Below, in pieces: positions 43,617 through 55,344 of a DNA stretch of 64,000 bases. Position 1 is the stretch's first letter. Each line of letters opens with the position of its first letter. The position numbers were made by a program, and so were the translations under genes. This stretch comes from FEN-299 sp963727765 (GTDB lineage: Bacteria > Acidobacteriota > Vicinamibacteria > Vicinamibacterales > Fen-181): the NCBI GenBank assembly GCA_963727765.1, contig CAVSGZ010000013.1, forward strand, positions 186,001 through 250,000. The letters are read 5' to 3'. A model generated the notes under the pieces. The model saw nothing but the letters and a program-made list of their open reading frames with translations. It had not been told where the DNA came from and searched no databases.

Positions 43617-44482
43617 ACTCTGCCTGCCCCCTTGAGAATCTCGTCGGCGACCCGCGCGACCTGGACCATCTCGCCGGCGGCGTGCACGCGCACGATGTGA
43701 GCCCCTTCGAGGATGGCGGCGGCGACCGAGGCGGCGGTGCCCCACTCTCTCGCCTGCGGCGGCCGATCCCCGAGCGCCCGCGTGAGAAACGACTTCCTCG
43801 AGCTGCCGACGAGGATCGGCCGGTCGAGCTCGGCGATCTCGGCCAGGCGCGCCAGCAGCGCGAAGCTGTGCTCGGCCCGCTTGGCGAACCCGAGCCCGGG
43901 GTCCACGATGATGGCCTCGCGGGCGACGCCGGCCGCCTCGGCGGCGGCCACGCGGCCCGCGAGCTCACGGCGCACGTCGGCCACGACATCGTCGTAGACC
44001 GCCTCGCGGTACATGTCCGCCGGGCGGCCGCGCATGTGCATCACGATCAGCCCGGCGCCGGCAGCGGCGACGACAGCCCCGAGGCCCGGATCATACCTCA
44101 GGCCGGAGATATCGTTCACGATCGCCGCTCCCTCGGCCAGCGCGGCACGGGCGACCCCGGCCTTGGTCGTGTCGACCGAGATCGGCAACCGGCTCCGCGC
44201 GGCAATCGCCTGCAGGGCCGGCAGCAGACGTCGAAGCTCCTCACCCTCGTCGATCGGCTCCGCGCCGGGCCGGGTCGATTCGGCGCCCAAGTCGAGAATG
44301 TCCGCCCCGGCCGCCTCGGCCGCCAGGGCGAGGTCCAGGGCGCGGCCCGCCTCGACCGAGAGGCCGCTGTCGGAGAAGGAATCAGGCGTGAGATTGACGA
44401 CCGCCATCACGAGCGTGCGCTCGCCGAGATCGAGGCGGCGTCCGCCCGGCAGGGGCACGGTGTAGCGTCGGCGTACGTGCAA
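43613..44482 (-). CDS. folP: Dihydropteroate synthase
   Basis: Joins pABA to dihydropterin pyrophosphate in folate synthesis. 289 aa. VMAVVNLTPDSFSDSG, LDLGAESTRPGAEP, ISVDTTKAGVA, IVNDISGL and LVGSSRKSFL motifs are all present. The start is poorly defined: TTG at 44482 is the longest, a GTG lies six codons in. It is between ftsH and cdaA; the tilS-ftsH-folP order echoes Firmicutes. Confidence 0.94.
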   Translation of the reverse strand: MHVRRRYTVPLPGGRRLDLGERTLVMAVVNLTPDSFSDSGLSVEAGRALDLALAAEAAGADILDLGAESTRPGAEPIDEGEELRRLLPALQAIAARSRLPISVDTTKAGVARAALAEGAAIVNDISGLRYDPGLGAVVAAAGAGLIVMHMRGRPADMYREAVYDDVVADVRRELAGRVAAAEAAGVAREAIIVDPGLGFAKRAEHSFALLARLAEIAELDRPILVGSSRKSFLTRALGDRPPQAREWGTAASVAAAILEGAHIVRVHAAGEMVQVARVADEILKGAGRV

Positions 44483-44542
44483 GGTCTTCGGGCGCCACCT
44501 CGCGACGGAAGGCGGGCGACGGCGCCTCTCGTCCGCCGCGGG

Positions 44543-46464
<1,922 letters not shown>

Positions 46465-46468
<4 letters not shown>

Positions 46469-47899
46469 CCTCGTTCTCCCCTCAGCCTCAAGATTACCAC
46501 GGCGCGCGTGCCCTCGCTCACGCGGAATTCCTCGGAAATCACGTGTCCGGCCACCCACACGATGCGGTCGTCCCAATCGACGACGAGCGGGATCCGGTCA
46601 CGCTCGCCGCGAGGGACCCGCCAATCCACGAAGTAGTCCTGGAGCTTCTTGTGGCCCCCGAACCCGAGTGGGCGAAAACGGTCGCCGGGCTGGCGGAAGC
46701 GCACCGACAGGCCGGACACCAGAATCTGCGTCGACGGCTGCCGTTCGCCGGTCCGCCGCGGCTCCGCTCATGCCAACCGATTCGAGGCCCCCTGGGCGAA
46801 GCTCCGACGAAACAGAGAGTCCGTCTCCAACGAGGGCCTCTCCTGGAATAGACAACGGTTCGCTGCAAAAAGTTCTCGGCAGGGGGGCTGACGGTCCTCC
46901 ATCTCGACCGCGACCCCTGGCCGCCACCACCTGCAGCCGCCCGGCGCCGGAAAGCGACGCGCGCACTCCGGGGAGCGCCAATGGCCCTGTGACCGACCCG
47001 CGACAGAGCGCCAGCAGGCGTTCTGCCTGCTCGAAGCCGACAAATCGCCCGCCCGACGCCTTCCTGAGCGCCTGGAGAGCGACCCGGCGCGCCAGGGCCA
47101 CCGGCAGATCGGCCAGCACCCGCGCGTCGAGCGTGACGCCAGCGCCGGGATTCACCTCGGCAATTCGTGCTAGCTGCTCGGCAGCCAACCCGTCGAGGTA
47201 CTCGGCGTCGGCCCGCGCGCTCTCCGCCGTGCGCGCCAGGGCCTCGCTCACCCTCGGCTCAATCTTCTGGAGAACGGGCAGCACGTCGTGCCTGATCCGG
47301 TTGCGAAGATGCCGCCTGTCCCGGTTCGATTCGTCCTCACGGAACTTCACGCCCGCCGACTCCAGGTACGCGACCAGTTCCCGGTGCCCGCAGTCGATGA
47401 GCGGCCGCACAAACGTCTCCCGACTGACGGGCATGCCGCCAAGGCCCAGCGTGCCGGCCCCGCGAAGCAGGTTCATCAGCACCGTCTCGGCCTGGTCGTC
47501 GCGCGTGTGACCCAGCGCCACGTGAGTGGCGCCGGCGCGCAGCCTCGCCTCGGCCAGGAACTCGTACCGCAGGCGGCGTCCCGCGTCCTCGATCGACGTG
47601 CCCCACCGCCTGGCGGCCGCACGCACATCTGCGCGGCCGGCTTCGAACGACAGAGAAAACCGCTCCGCCAGCCCACGGCAGAAGCGTTCGTCCTCGTCGG
47701 CCGCCTCCCCGCGCAGCATGTGGTTGAAGTGCGCGAGCCCCACGAGCGCGACCTCGAGGCGGAGCGCCGCCTCCCTTAGCAGGCAGACCAGCGCCGTCGA
47801 GTCTGCGCCGCCCGACGCGGCGACGATCACGCGCGCGCCAGGCGGAAGCAGGCGGTACCGATCGACCGTCCGGCAGACTCGCTCGGAGAGGAAGGACAT
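46465..47899 (-). CDS. tilS: tRNA(Ile)-lysidine synthase (frameshifted in this sequence)
   Basis: Converts the CAU anticodon C34 of tRNA-Ile2 to lysidine. PP-loop IVAASGGADSTALVCLL, LAHFNHMLRGEAADEDE, LGHTRDDQAETVLMNLLRGAG and FREDESNRDRRHLRNRIR are in the first frame. The C-terminal domain, LSVRFRQPGDRFRPLG and KKLQDYFVDWRVPR, is in another frame. Around 46714 one extra C (after AVDADSGV) breaks the frame; without it the protein is 477 aa. Start is the ATG at 47899. Just downstream of the CAU tRNA gene. Confidence 0.9.
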
Positions 47900-47932
47900 C
47901 GAGAGCGAGCACACTCAGGCGAGAGGTGAATC

Positions 47933-48009
47933 TGGTGCCGGTGCAGGGACTTGAACCCCGGACTCCGCGGATATGAGCCGCGTGCTCTAACCAGCTGAGC
48001 TACACCGGC
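47933..48009 (-). tRNA. tRNA with CAU anticodon (elongator Met or Ile2), CCA encoded
   Basis: 77 nt on the minus strand. Acceptor GCCGGTG pairs with CACCGGC, then A-CCA. D-arm GTAGCTCAGCTGGTTAGAGC, anticodon stem CGCGG/CCGCG around loop CTCATAT (anticodon CAT), T-arm GGGGTTCAAGTCCC. The paired first base rules out initiator tRNA. CAT could be Met or the TilS substrate tRNA-Ile2; proximity to tilS does not decide this. Confidence 0.95.
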
Positions 48010-48025
48010 GTAAACCCTAATGATA

Positions 48026-48979
48026 TCACGCCTTTTCGCCGCTCTCAACCAGCGCCGCGGCGAGCAGCGGGATGAGCAGTTCGTGATGGCCGACCAGGTA
48101 GTAGCCGCGGCCGATGCCCGCCGTCGGCCTGTTGACGACGTTGACTTGCGGCCGGTACATCCTCGCGAAATCAAGCGTCACCGTCGTGAGCCCCTCCAGG
48201 CGGCAGCCCCGATTGCGAGCCAGCGAGACGGCCTTGAGAAACACCTCCGGCAGAATCACCGCCGACCCGCAATTGAGATACACGCCCCGCTCGAGGCGCG
48301 AGACGTTCGACGCGAAGTAGCGGAAGTCTCGGAGGCTGCCCTCGCCGAGCGCGGCGCCCGAGGCGGACGGGTGCATGTGGATGACGTCGGTGCCGATGGC
48401 GACGTGCGCCGTCAGCGGGATCCCGAGCCGGAACGCCGTCGCGGCCACCGAGCCGTGCTCGTGCTGCGGATGCCGCTCGCAGAGAAAGCGGCCCACGGCC
48501 TGACCGAGGCCGAGCCCGGCAGCCACCCCATCGCTGATCGCGCCGTTCAGCAGTCGGCCGGTTTCCTCCGCCATGCCGAACCGACCTTCTCCCAGGCTCG
48601 AGTCCACGTCTTCGGAGGTCGCTCCCGACAACGCGATTTCAAAGTCGTGGATCAGGCCGGCGCCGTTGGTCGCCAGCGCCGACACGAAGCCGCGTTCCAT
48701 CAGATCAATCAGGATCGGCGACAGGCCCGTCTTGATGACATGGGCGCCGATGCCCCACAGGATCCCGCGGCCGTCCGCCCGCGCCGAGCAGATGGCCGTG
48801 ACGACGGCACGAAAGTCGGCGGCGGCGAGGATCGCCGGCAGCGATTCCAGCCAGCCGGCCAGACCAGACCCGGGCTGGTAGGGCCTGGCGAAGTCCTCCG
48901 CACGGGCCTTGCTCGGCCGGCTCTTCAGCGGATAGGTCTGGATCCCGGTCAGGTCGAATTCTTCGTAGGGGAAGGGCAT
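48026..48979 (-). CDS. Deoxyhypusine-synthase-like family protein
   Basis: 317 aa from the ATG at 48979. ALATNGAGLIHDFEIALSGA, TSEDVDSSLGEGRFGMAEET and VIHMHPSASGAALG follow the deoxyhypusine/homospermidine synthase-like NAD-binding fold. The eukaryotic active-site EAVSWGKI lysine motif is not seen; PEVFLKAVSLARNRG may occupy a comparable region. Bacteria lack hypusine, so the substrate is unknown. It is 47 bp downstream of queA on the same strand. Confidence 0.7.
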   Translation of the reverse strand: MPFPYEEFDLTGIQTYPLKSRPSKARAEDFARPYQPGSGLAGWLESLPAILAAADFRAVVTAICSARADGRGILWGIGAHVIKTGLSPILIDLMERGFVSALATNGAGLIHDFEIALSGATSEDVDSSLGEGRFGMAEETGRLLNGAISDGVAAGLGLGQAVGRFLCERHPQHEHGSVAATAFRLGIPLTAHVAIGTDVIHMHPSASGAALGEGSLRDFRYFASNVSRLERGVYLNCGSAVILPEVFLKAVSLARNRGCRLEGLTTVTLDFARMYRPQVNVVNRPTAGIGRGYYLVGHHELLIPLLAAALVESGEKA

Positions 48980-49026
48980 GGGAATTCTCAGGGCCGATTG
49001 AATTCTACTCTCGCCGCGCGGCTCCG

Positions 49027-50076
49027 TCACAGGATCAGCATCGCGTCGCCGTAACTGTAGAAACGATAACCGCGCGAGACGGCCTCCCGGTAGGCCTCCA
49101 GCACAGCCTCGCGACCGGCAAACGCACACACGAGCATCAGCAGCGACGACCTGGGCAGGTGGAAGTTGGTCAGCAGCCCGCTCACGACACGGAACTGGTG
49201 CCCCGGATGGATGAAGAGCTCGCTCATCGCCGGACCGGCCGCCACGCGCCCGCCTCCCAACAGGCCCGCCGTCTCGAGCGCCCTCGTCGTCGTCGTCCCG
49301 ACCGCGATCACGCGGCGTCCCTCCCCGATCGCGGCGTCGATGGCCTTCGCCGACTCCGCGGGCACATCGAAGCACTCGGCATCCACCTGGTGGTCCTCGA
49401 CGCGCTCGGCTCGAACCGGCTTGAAGGTGCCGTAGCCGACGTGCAGCGTCACCTCGACGCGTTCGACCCCGGCCGACTGCAGGCGATCCAGAAGTCGCGT
49501 AGTGAGGTGGAGCCCGGCCGTCGGCGCGGCAATCGAACCCCGCGCCCGCGCGAAGACGGTCTGGTAACGCTCGCGGTCGCTTGAATCGTCGGACCGGTGA
49601 ATATAGGGCGGCAACGGCATGTGCCCGATCGCATCGACCACGTGGTCCACGTCGTCGCCGTTCTCGCTCCACAGCCGAATGGTCCGGCGTCCGTGAAAGT
49701 GCTGCGCCAGGACCTCGGCCCGGAGACTCAGGCCGGCAGCGTCGAAGCGGACTCGCGCACCCGGGTGGAGCTTCTGACCCGGGTGCATCAGCGCCTCCCA
49801 CTGATCGGCCTCGAGACGGCGGACCAGCAGGCATTCCACGGCGCCCCCCGTCGGGTCGCGATGGCCGAGCAGGCGGGCGGGAAAGACGCGCGTGTTGTTG
49901 ACGACCAGCAGGTCGCCGCGATGGAGATACTCGGCCAGCGCGTTGACGTGGGTGTGAGCGACGATGCGGCCGGAGGTTCGATCCAGCACGAGCAGGCGCG
50001 CCTGGTCCCGTTCGGGAACAGGCTGCTGGGCGATCTGCTCGGGAGGAAGATGGTAATCGAAGAGGGACACGTCCAC
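49027..50076 (-). CDS. queA: S-adenosylmethionine:tRNA ribosyltransferase-isomerase
   Basis: Adds the epoxycyclopentane ring to preQ1 in tRNA, the step after Tgt. 349 aa, GTG start at 50076. LFDYHLPPEQIAQQPVPERD, DLLVVNNTRVFPARL, SIAAPTAGLHLT, HVGYGTFKPV and TNFHLPRSSLLMLV are all family hallmarks. Complements queE and queC at 30-31.6 kb. Confidence 0.97.
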   Translation of the reverse strand: MDVSLFDYHLPPEQIAQQPVPERDQARLLVLDRTSGRIVAHTHVNALAEYLHRGDLLVVNNTRVFPARLLGHRDPTGGAVECLLVRRLEADQWEALMHPGQKLHPGARVRFDAAGLSLRAEVLAQHFHGRRTIRLWSENGDDVDHVVDAIGHMPLPPYIHRSDDSSDRERYQTVFARARGSIAAPTAGLHLTTRLLDRLQSAGVERVEVTLHVGYGTFKPVRAERVEDHQVDAECFDVPAESAKAIDAAIGEGRRVIAVGTTTTRALETAGLLGGGRVAAGPAMSELFIHPGHQFRVVSGLLTNFHLPRSSLLMLVCAFAGREAVLEAYREAVSRGYRFYSYGDAMLIL

Positions 50077-50101
50077 GGGGACAGTGTATCGCGGGGGATG
50101 G

Positions 50102-50136
50102 TCTACGCCTCACGCCCCACGACTTACGCTCTACGC
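50102..50136. repeat. Period-7 intergenic array (CTYACGC)
   Basis: Five units: TCTACGC, CTCACGC, CCCACGA, CTTACGC, TCTACGC, in the 66-bp gap between the GNAT stop and the queA start. Confidence 0.85.
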
Positions 50137-50142
50137 CGGTGA

Positions 50143-50808
50143 CTAGTGGACGACCGGCTGGGTCGTGATCTTCGACTCCCGCCAGTCCTCGGCGAGCAGG
50201 GACCACATCAACTGGTCTTCGTAGTGGCCCTCGCACTTCAGGGCCTGGCGGGCGACACCTTCGGGCACTGAACCCATCTTCCGGGCGGCACCGTTCGCCC
50301 TGCCGTTCTGAATGGCGGCCCGGGCTTCGAGACGATGCACGCCGACGTGGTCGAACAGAAAATCGAACAGGAGCTCGGCGCCTGCCGCGAAGATTCCGGT
50401 ACCCCAGAACTGGGACCCCAGCGCGGCGCCCCACTCGCCCCTCTCGAACTGCGGAGCGACCTGGCGCACCTGGAAGATCCCGACCGCCACGTCGTAGCCC
50501 TTCGGCACGACGGCGAAACAGATGTAGCGTCCGGCCCGGCGCTCGGCCTGCGCCCACGCAATGAACCGCTCGAAACCGGCGACGTCCGCCGGCGGCGTCG
50601 ACATGTGACGGCGCACTTCGGGAGTCGTCAGCATGGCAAACAGCGACGGCGCGTCCGAGCGGCGCACTTCCCGCAGGGTCACCACGTCGTCAGCCAGCTC
50701 GGGCAGTCTCGTGGTCCAGTGCGGCGCATCCACCGCGCTGGACGGGGCCGGCGACGGGCTGATTGTCTGCAGCCCGAGGTCCAGGTTGAACTTGGCTTTG
50801 GCTGTCAT
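50143..50808 (-). CDS. GNAT-family N-acetyltransferase (RimJ/RimL-like)
   Basis: 221 aa. VVTLREVRRSDAPSLFAMLT and VRRHMSTPP open the GNAT fold; GEWGAALGSQFWGTGIFAAG holds the acetyl-CoA loop (Gln/Arg-x-x-Gly-x-Gly analogue), followed by VHRLEARAAIQNGRANGAARK. The ~40-residue N-terminal extension is unusual. Its ATG overlaps the S8 protease stop (ATGA), so the two are translated together; the target is unknown. Confidence 0.87.
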   Translation of the reverse strand: MTAKAKFNLDLGLQTISPSPAPSSAVDAPHWTTRLPELADDVVTLREVRRSDAPSLFAMLTTPEVRRHMSTPPADVAGFERFIAWAQAERRAGRYICFAVVPKGYDVAVGIFQVRQVAPQFERGEWGAALGSQFWGTGIFAAGAELLFDFLFDHVGVHRLEARAAIQNGRANGAARKMGSVPEGVARQALKCEGHYEDQLMWSLLAEDWRESKITTQPVVH

Positions 50809-52757
50809 CGGATGGCCCCTGAGGCCTGAGCGTCGAAGACGCCCCACACGATGTTGTTGGACGTGACCCCCCAGACGATGTTGGCGGCGTCGAGGCGACC
50901 CCAGACCGTGTTCCCTGGGCCGCCGGCCTGCCCCCACGCGATCTGGTCGGGCGAATCGACGTTGGCGGCGCCGACGAGGTTCACGCCCCACACGATGTTC
51001 ACGCCCCAGACGATGTTGACGCCCCACACGATGTTGACGCCCCAGACGATGTTGTTGCCCCACACGAGGTTGACGCCCCAGACGATGTTCTGGGCCGAGG
51101 TGCCGTCGGTGGACACGCCCCACACGATGTTCTGAGCGCTCGTCGCATGGTTCGAGACACCCCAGACGATGTTCTGGCCGCCCGAGACGCCCCAGACGAT
51201 GTTGTTGCCCCAGCAAGGGGAGTTGGTGAGCAGGACCGAGCCCGGCACCTGCCAGACGCCCCAGACGATGTTCTGTTCCCAGAGCAGCGTTTCGCCGGCA
51301 ATCGTGGTGCTCGGCATGGGCACGGGCGAGATCCAGGGGGTGTTGTAGGGAGCGTTGGGACGTGCGGCGTCGGCCAGCTGGACCAGGCCGACGGCGTTGA
51401 TGCCGCCGCCGCCCTCGGTCAGTCGGTCGTACTCAAGGCCGCTCGCGTCGTGAACGGGAAACGCCGAGTACCTGGAGCATGGCCTTGACCGCGTTGGCCG
51501 TCAGGGCGTTGCCCTGGCCCCTGCCGGGGCCGCCAGCCGCTTCCATCGCCAGCGCAACCACGCCGGTGGCCACGGCCGTCGCCATGCTGGTCCCACTCAG
51601 GCGCAAGTACCTGTCCGCCGCGAGAATCCGGTCACCTGCAGCGTCGGGTAGTTCGTGTAGAGCGTGCTGCCCACGGCGCCGTCGGACACGAGCCGGTCGC
51701 CAGGGGCCACGACATCGGGCTTGGCGAAGGCGTCGTACCAGCTCGGTCCCCGCGAACTGAACGGGGCAACCTGGTCGTCGGACCGCGCGGGCGTGCCCTG
51801 TGTCAGCAGGGCGCCAACGGTGATGGCCGATGGCGAATTGCCGGGCGAAGTAATGCCGGCGTAGCCGGGCTCTCCGGTGGCCGGATTGATCCCGCAGTTG
51901 CCAGCCGCCACGACGACCACCAGACCGGCGCGCGTCGCCGCCTCGATGGCCTGGACGAGCGGGTCGGTCGCCGCAGGCTCCAGGATCGGGTGGCCGAGCG
52001 AGAGGTTGATGATGTCGATGTGCAGCCACTTCTGATTCGCGACGATGTACTCGATCGCGGCCACGACGTCGGACGTGCGTCCCTGCCCGGTCGCGTCGAG
52101 GACCTTGAATACCGTCAGGCGCGCATCAGGAGCGACGCCGGCGTACTGCCCGCCCGACAGCGTGCCGTCCCCGGCGATGAGGCCGGCCACATGCGTGCCG
52201 TGGCCGTAATCGTCGTACGCCGCACCTGGCCGCATCGTCCCGCCCGTCAAGTCGTAGAAACCGGCAATGTTGCCCGCCAAGTCGAGGCTCGGCTGGACGC
52301 CGGAGTCGATGATGGCAATGCCCACGTTCCTGCCCGTCGGCGAGCTGGCATCGAGGCCCAGCGTGGCCCGCAGGAAGCCGGGAGTCTTGGACGCCTGGCC
52401 GTACGAGGGGCTGCTGGTCGGCGTCACCACCGCGTCGGAGGAGATCGACAGGACGTTTGGATCCGCGGCCAGGCCGGCCAGTGCTGTCGATGGCACGACC
52501 AGCGAGATGGCGTCAATCGAGGCGTGCTCTCCCCTGACGCGATATCCCCGGGCGGTGAGTTTGTCCCTCACGGCCACACGGGCCCCCGGCACTGTGCGCA
52601 CAATTACATGTTGTACGCCCGTGTCGCCGGCTGCCACGGCGGCCAGAGCCCGGTCGAGTTTCGGATTCCCGCGCTGCGCGGCGGCCGGGCTGGAGAGGCC
52701 CGAGAGGCCGAGCACCACGACTACAGAAATGAAGGAGAGAGAAGTGGCGCGTTTCAC
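50805..52757 (-). CDS. Secreted S8 subtilisin-like protease with NIVWGV-repeat tail (two frameshifts)
   Basis: GTG start, signal peptide ending SPAAAQ, an I9-like propeptide region, then the triad: IAIIDSGVQPS (Asp), YGHGTHVAGLIAG (His), VVAAGNCG (oxyanion Asn) and LSGTSMATAVATG (Ser). The tail contains about a dozen copies of (N)NIVWGV. The Ser segment is in another frame: one base is missing near 51634 and one is extra at 51471-51472, so the tail returns to the original frame. Repaired length ~650 aa. The compensating pair may be sequence errors or decay. Coupled to the GNAT gene. Confidence 0.85.
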
Positions 52758-53213
52758 GAAGACCAGCAGAGCAATCCACCGGCCAGCTCTTCACCTGTCT
52801 CAATAAATTACTGTAACATATTGAAATATTTAGACTTATCTCATTTCACCAACGGCCGGTAATCGCCGGCTCCGTCCGATGTTGTGCAGTTATTGAACAC
52901 GTCCCGGCCAAGCTGGGTGGCCAAACCTGCCATCTTGTTGTTTTTCCTAATGTTATTGGCCTTCTTGGCGTGTCTGATTGCTGGACACGACCATGTCCAG
53001 GCCGGTCGGAACGAGAGGACCAAGGCCAAGAAGCGCAGGAGTGCCGCAGGTTGTGTAGCCAACCCGGCTGTCGATCGGGGAAGGCTGGCTGGCGCCGTGT
53101 TCAATTGTGAGACAGGTTGAACGCCACGGCCTGGGAAGCGCAAAGCGCTCGAAACAGTGGGATCACGGGGTGCCCGAGCCGGGGGGCGGACAGGCCGTCC
53201 CCCGGGTGGCCAG
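52758..53213. other. Intergenic region without a convincing gene
   Basis: 455 bp between the S8 protease start and the fabH stop. The part at 52800-52855 is much richer in A+T than the window and probably holds the S8 promoter. 52900-53095 has a T-rich hydrophobic frame on plus and a basic frame on minus, both short and without Shine-Dalgarno sites. GGTGGCCAAACCTGCC and TGTAGCCAACCCGGCTG look like diverged copies in the same orientation. Confidence 0.5.
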
Positions 53214-54263
53214 TCAGATCGCCCAGCGCAGCAGGACGCCGCCGATGGTGAACCCGGCGCCGACCGAGGCCAGCAGGACGAGGTCGCCCTTCTTCAGCCG
53301 GCCTTCCTGGACACACTCCTCGAGCGCCAGCGGGATGGTCGCCGCGGTGGTGTTCCCGAATTTCTCGAGGTTGATGATGACCTTGGCCGGGTCGATCCCG
53401 AGCCGGTCGGCAGCCGCCGTGATGATCCGCCGATTGGCCTGGTGTGAGACGAACAGCGCGATGTCCTCGGACGTCAGGTGGTTGCGCTGCATGATTACCC
53501 GGCTGATTTCCTCGGTCTTGCGGACGGCGAACTTGAACACCGCCTGGCCGTCCTGCTTGACGTAGTGGAGTCGCTGCTCGACCGTCTCACGGCTCGCGGG
53601 CCTGAGGCTGCCGCCGGCCGGCATGTTCAGCGACGGCCCGCCGCTGCCGTCGATCTCGTGGGCGAAGTCGAGAATGGCGAGGGTCGGGTCCTTCGCGGGG
53701 CTCACGACCACTGCGCCGGCGCCGTCACCGAACAGCACGCAGGTGGCGCGATCGGTGTAGTCGATGATGCTCGACATCACGTCGGCGCCGACGACCAGCG
53801 CATGATGGTGGCGCCCGGTCGACACGAGCTGGCTGGCAGTGGTCAGGGCGAAGTTGAAGCCCGAGCAGGCGCCCGCCAGGTCGAACCCCCACGCGTGGTG
53901 CGCGCCAATCTTGTGCTGGATGAGCGCGGCGGTGCTCGGGAAGAACATGTCCGGTGTCGTGGTGCCGACGACGATCAGGTCGATGTCATCCGGCGTCAGG
54001 CCGGCCTGGGCGATGGCCTTGATGGCCGCCTGCGCGCCGAGATCGGAGGTCGCGACGCCCGGGTCGACGACATGACGGGTATGTATGCCGGTCCGCTGGA
54101 GGATCCACTCGCTCGTCGTGTCGACCATCTTCTCGAGGTCGGCGTTGGTCAACAGCCGCGGCGGCACGTAGGTCGCCAGGCTGGAAATCTCGGTGGGCCG
54201 ACCGCAGCCGATGCCCGCGGGCCGGTGATCCGGAATGAGGGTCTGATGGTCGTCGCTCGCCAC
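53214..54263 (-). CDS. fabH: Beta-ketoacyl-ACP synthase III
   Basis: Starts fatty acid synthesis by condensing acyl-CoA with malonyl-ACP. 349 aa with a GTG start behind AAGGAGG. The triad is present: Cys in LAGACSGFNFAL, His in FVSHQANRRI, Asn in EKFGNTTAATIP. The N-terminus has ~20 extra residues before the first strand. Next to ruvB but separated by a heptamer array; no other fab genes are near, so a secondary-metabolite or polar-lipid role is also possible. Confidence 0.9.
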   Translation of the reverse strand: MASDDHQTLIPDHRPAGIGCGRPTEISSLATYVPPRLLTNADLEKMVDTTSEWILQRTGIHTRHVVDPGVATSDLGAQAAIKAIAQAGLTPDDIDLIVVGTTTPDMFFPSTAALIQHKIGAHHAWGFDLAGACSGFNFALTTASQLVSTGRHHHALVVGADVMSSIIDYTDRATCVLFGDGAGAVVVSPAKDPTLAILDFAHEIDGSGGPSLNMPAGGSLRPASRETVEQRLHYVKQDGQAVFKFAVRKTEEISRVIMQRNHLTSEDIALFVSHQANRRIITAAADRLGIDPAKVIINLEKFGNTTAATIPLALEECVQEGRLKKGDLVLLASVGAGFTIGGVLLRWAI

Positions 54264-54280
54264 TCGTCCTCCTTACGAAA

Positions 54281-54319
54281 AGGCTCAAGGCTCAAGGCTC
54301 AGGGCTCAAGGCTCAGGGC
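54281..54319. repeat. Period-7 intergenic array (AGGCTCA)
   Basis: Five full units AGGCTCA, AGGCTCA, AGGCTCA, GGGCTCA, AGGCTCA, then GGGC running up to the ruvB stop. It fills the gap between ruvB and the fabH ribosome-binding site. Confidence 0.9.
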
Positions 54320-55339
54320 CTACAGCAATCTCTGCTCTCGGTCGGGCACGCGCAGGCCGAAGTACTCGTAGGCCCGCGCCGTCGCCACGCGCCCGCGCGG
54401 CGTGCGGTCGAGAAAGCCGATCTGAATCAGGAACGGCTCGAAGATGTCCTCAATCGCGTCCTTCTCCTCCGAGATGGCCGCCGAGATCGTGTTGAGGCCG
54501 ACGGGCCCGCCGCCGAACTTGTCGATGATCGTGCGCAGCAGTCGGCGGTCGATCTCGTCGAGCCCGTGCTCGTCGACCTCGAGCAGCGTCAGCCCCGCGA
54601 TCGCGAGGTCGACGGTGATCTCGCCGTCGCCGCGCACCTGGGCGTAGTCTCGCACGCGGTGCAGCAGCCGGTTGGCCACGCGCGGCGTGCCGCGGGATCG
54701 CCGCGCGATCTCGTCGGCGGCGCGCCCGTCGATGCTGACGCCGAGCAGCCGGGCCGATCGCCGGACGATCTCCTGCAGGTCGACCTCCCCGTAGAAATCG
54801 AGGCGGTGGACGATGCCGAAGCGGCTCCGGAGCGGAGAGGTCAGCAGGCCGGCCCGCGTCGTCGAACCGATCAGCGTGAACTTCGGGACCGGCACCTTGA
54901 TCGACCGGGCGCTGGGCCCCTGGCCGATCATGATGTCGAGCTGGTAATCCTCCATCGCGGGATAGAGGATCTCCTCGATGGTCGGCGACATCCGGTGGAT
55001 CTCGTCGATGAAGAGGACCTCTCGTTCCTTGAGGTTGCTCAGCATCGCGGCGAGGTCGCCGGGCTTCTCGAGCACCGGGCCGGACGTCGAGCGGACCGGC
55101 ACGCCGAGCTCGTTGCCGATCACGTAGGCCAGCGTCGTCTTGCCGAGGCCGGGCGGGCCGTAGAGGAGCACGTGATCGAGGGCGTCGCCCCGCTGCCGCG
55201 CCGCGGTGATCGACACGATGAGGTTCTCGCGGATCCGCTCCTGCCCGACGTACTCGTCGAGCGTGCGCGGCCGGAGGCCGGCCTCGAACTGCGTGTCCTC
55301 GTCCACGCGCGCCGGGGTGATGACGCGAGCTTCGCTCAT
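54320..55339 (-). CDS. ruvB: Holliday junction branch migration helicase RuvB
   Basis: Hexameric AAA+ motor. 339 aa from the ATG at 55339; a GTG/ATG at 55357 is less likely. LRPRTLDEYVGQERIRENL, Walker A YGPPGLGKTTLA, Walker B VLFIDEIHR, IGSTTRAGLLTSPLRSRFG and the C-terminal winged helix with DRTPRGRVAT are present. ruvA and ruvC lie upstream, interrupted by repeats. Confidence 0.97.
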   Translation of the reverse strand: MSEARVITPARVDEDTQFEAGLRPRTLDEYVGQERIRENLIVSITAARQRGDALDHVLLYGPPGLGKTTLAYVIGNELGVPVRSTSGPVLEKPGDLAAMLSNLKEREVLFIDEIHRMSPTIEEILYPAMEDYQLDIMIGQGPSARSIKVPVPKFTLIGSTTRAGLLTSPLRSRFGIVHRLDFYGEVDLQEIVRRSARLLGVSIDGRAADEIARRSRGTPRVANRLLHRVRDYAQVRGDGEITVDLAIAGLTLLEVDEHGLDEIDRRLLRTIIDKFGGGPVGLNTISAAISEEKDAIEDIFEPFLIQIGFLDRTPRGRVATARAYEYFGLRVPDREQRLL

Positions 55340-55344
55340 GTCCG

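Noticed and set aside
50860..51290. Tandem DNA repeat or CRISPR in the S8 tail
   Set aside because: The repetition is explained by codons for (N)NIVWGV; spacing is irregular and in frame.
52884..53120. 78-aa plus-strand membrane protein
   Set aside because: One hydrophobic stretch, no Shine-Dalgarno, no recognisable family, and an equally open minus frame; noted only as part of the intergenic region.
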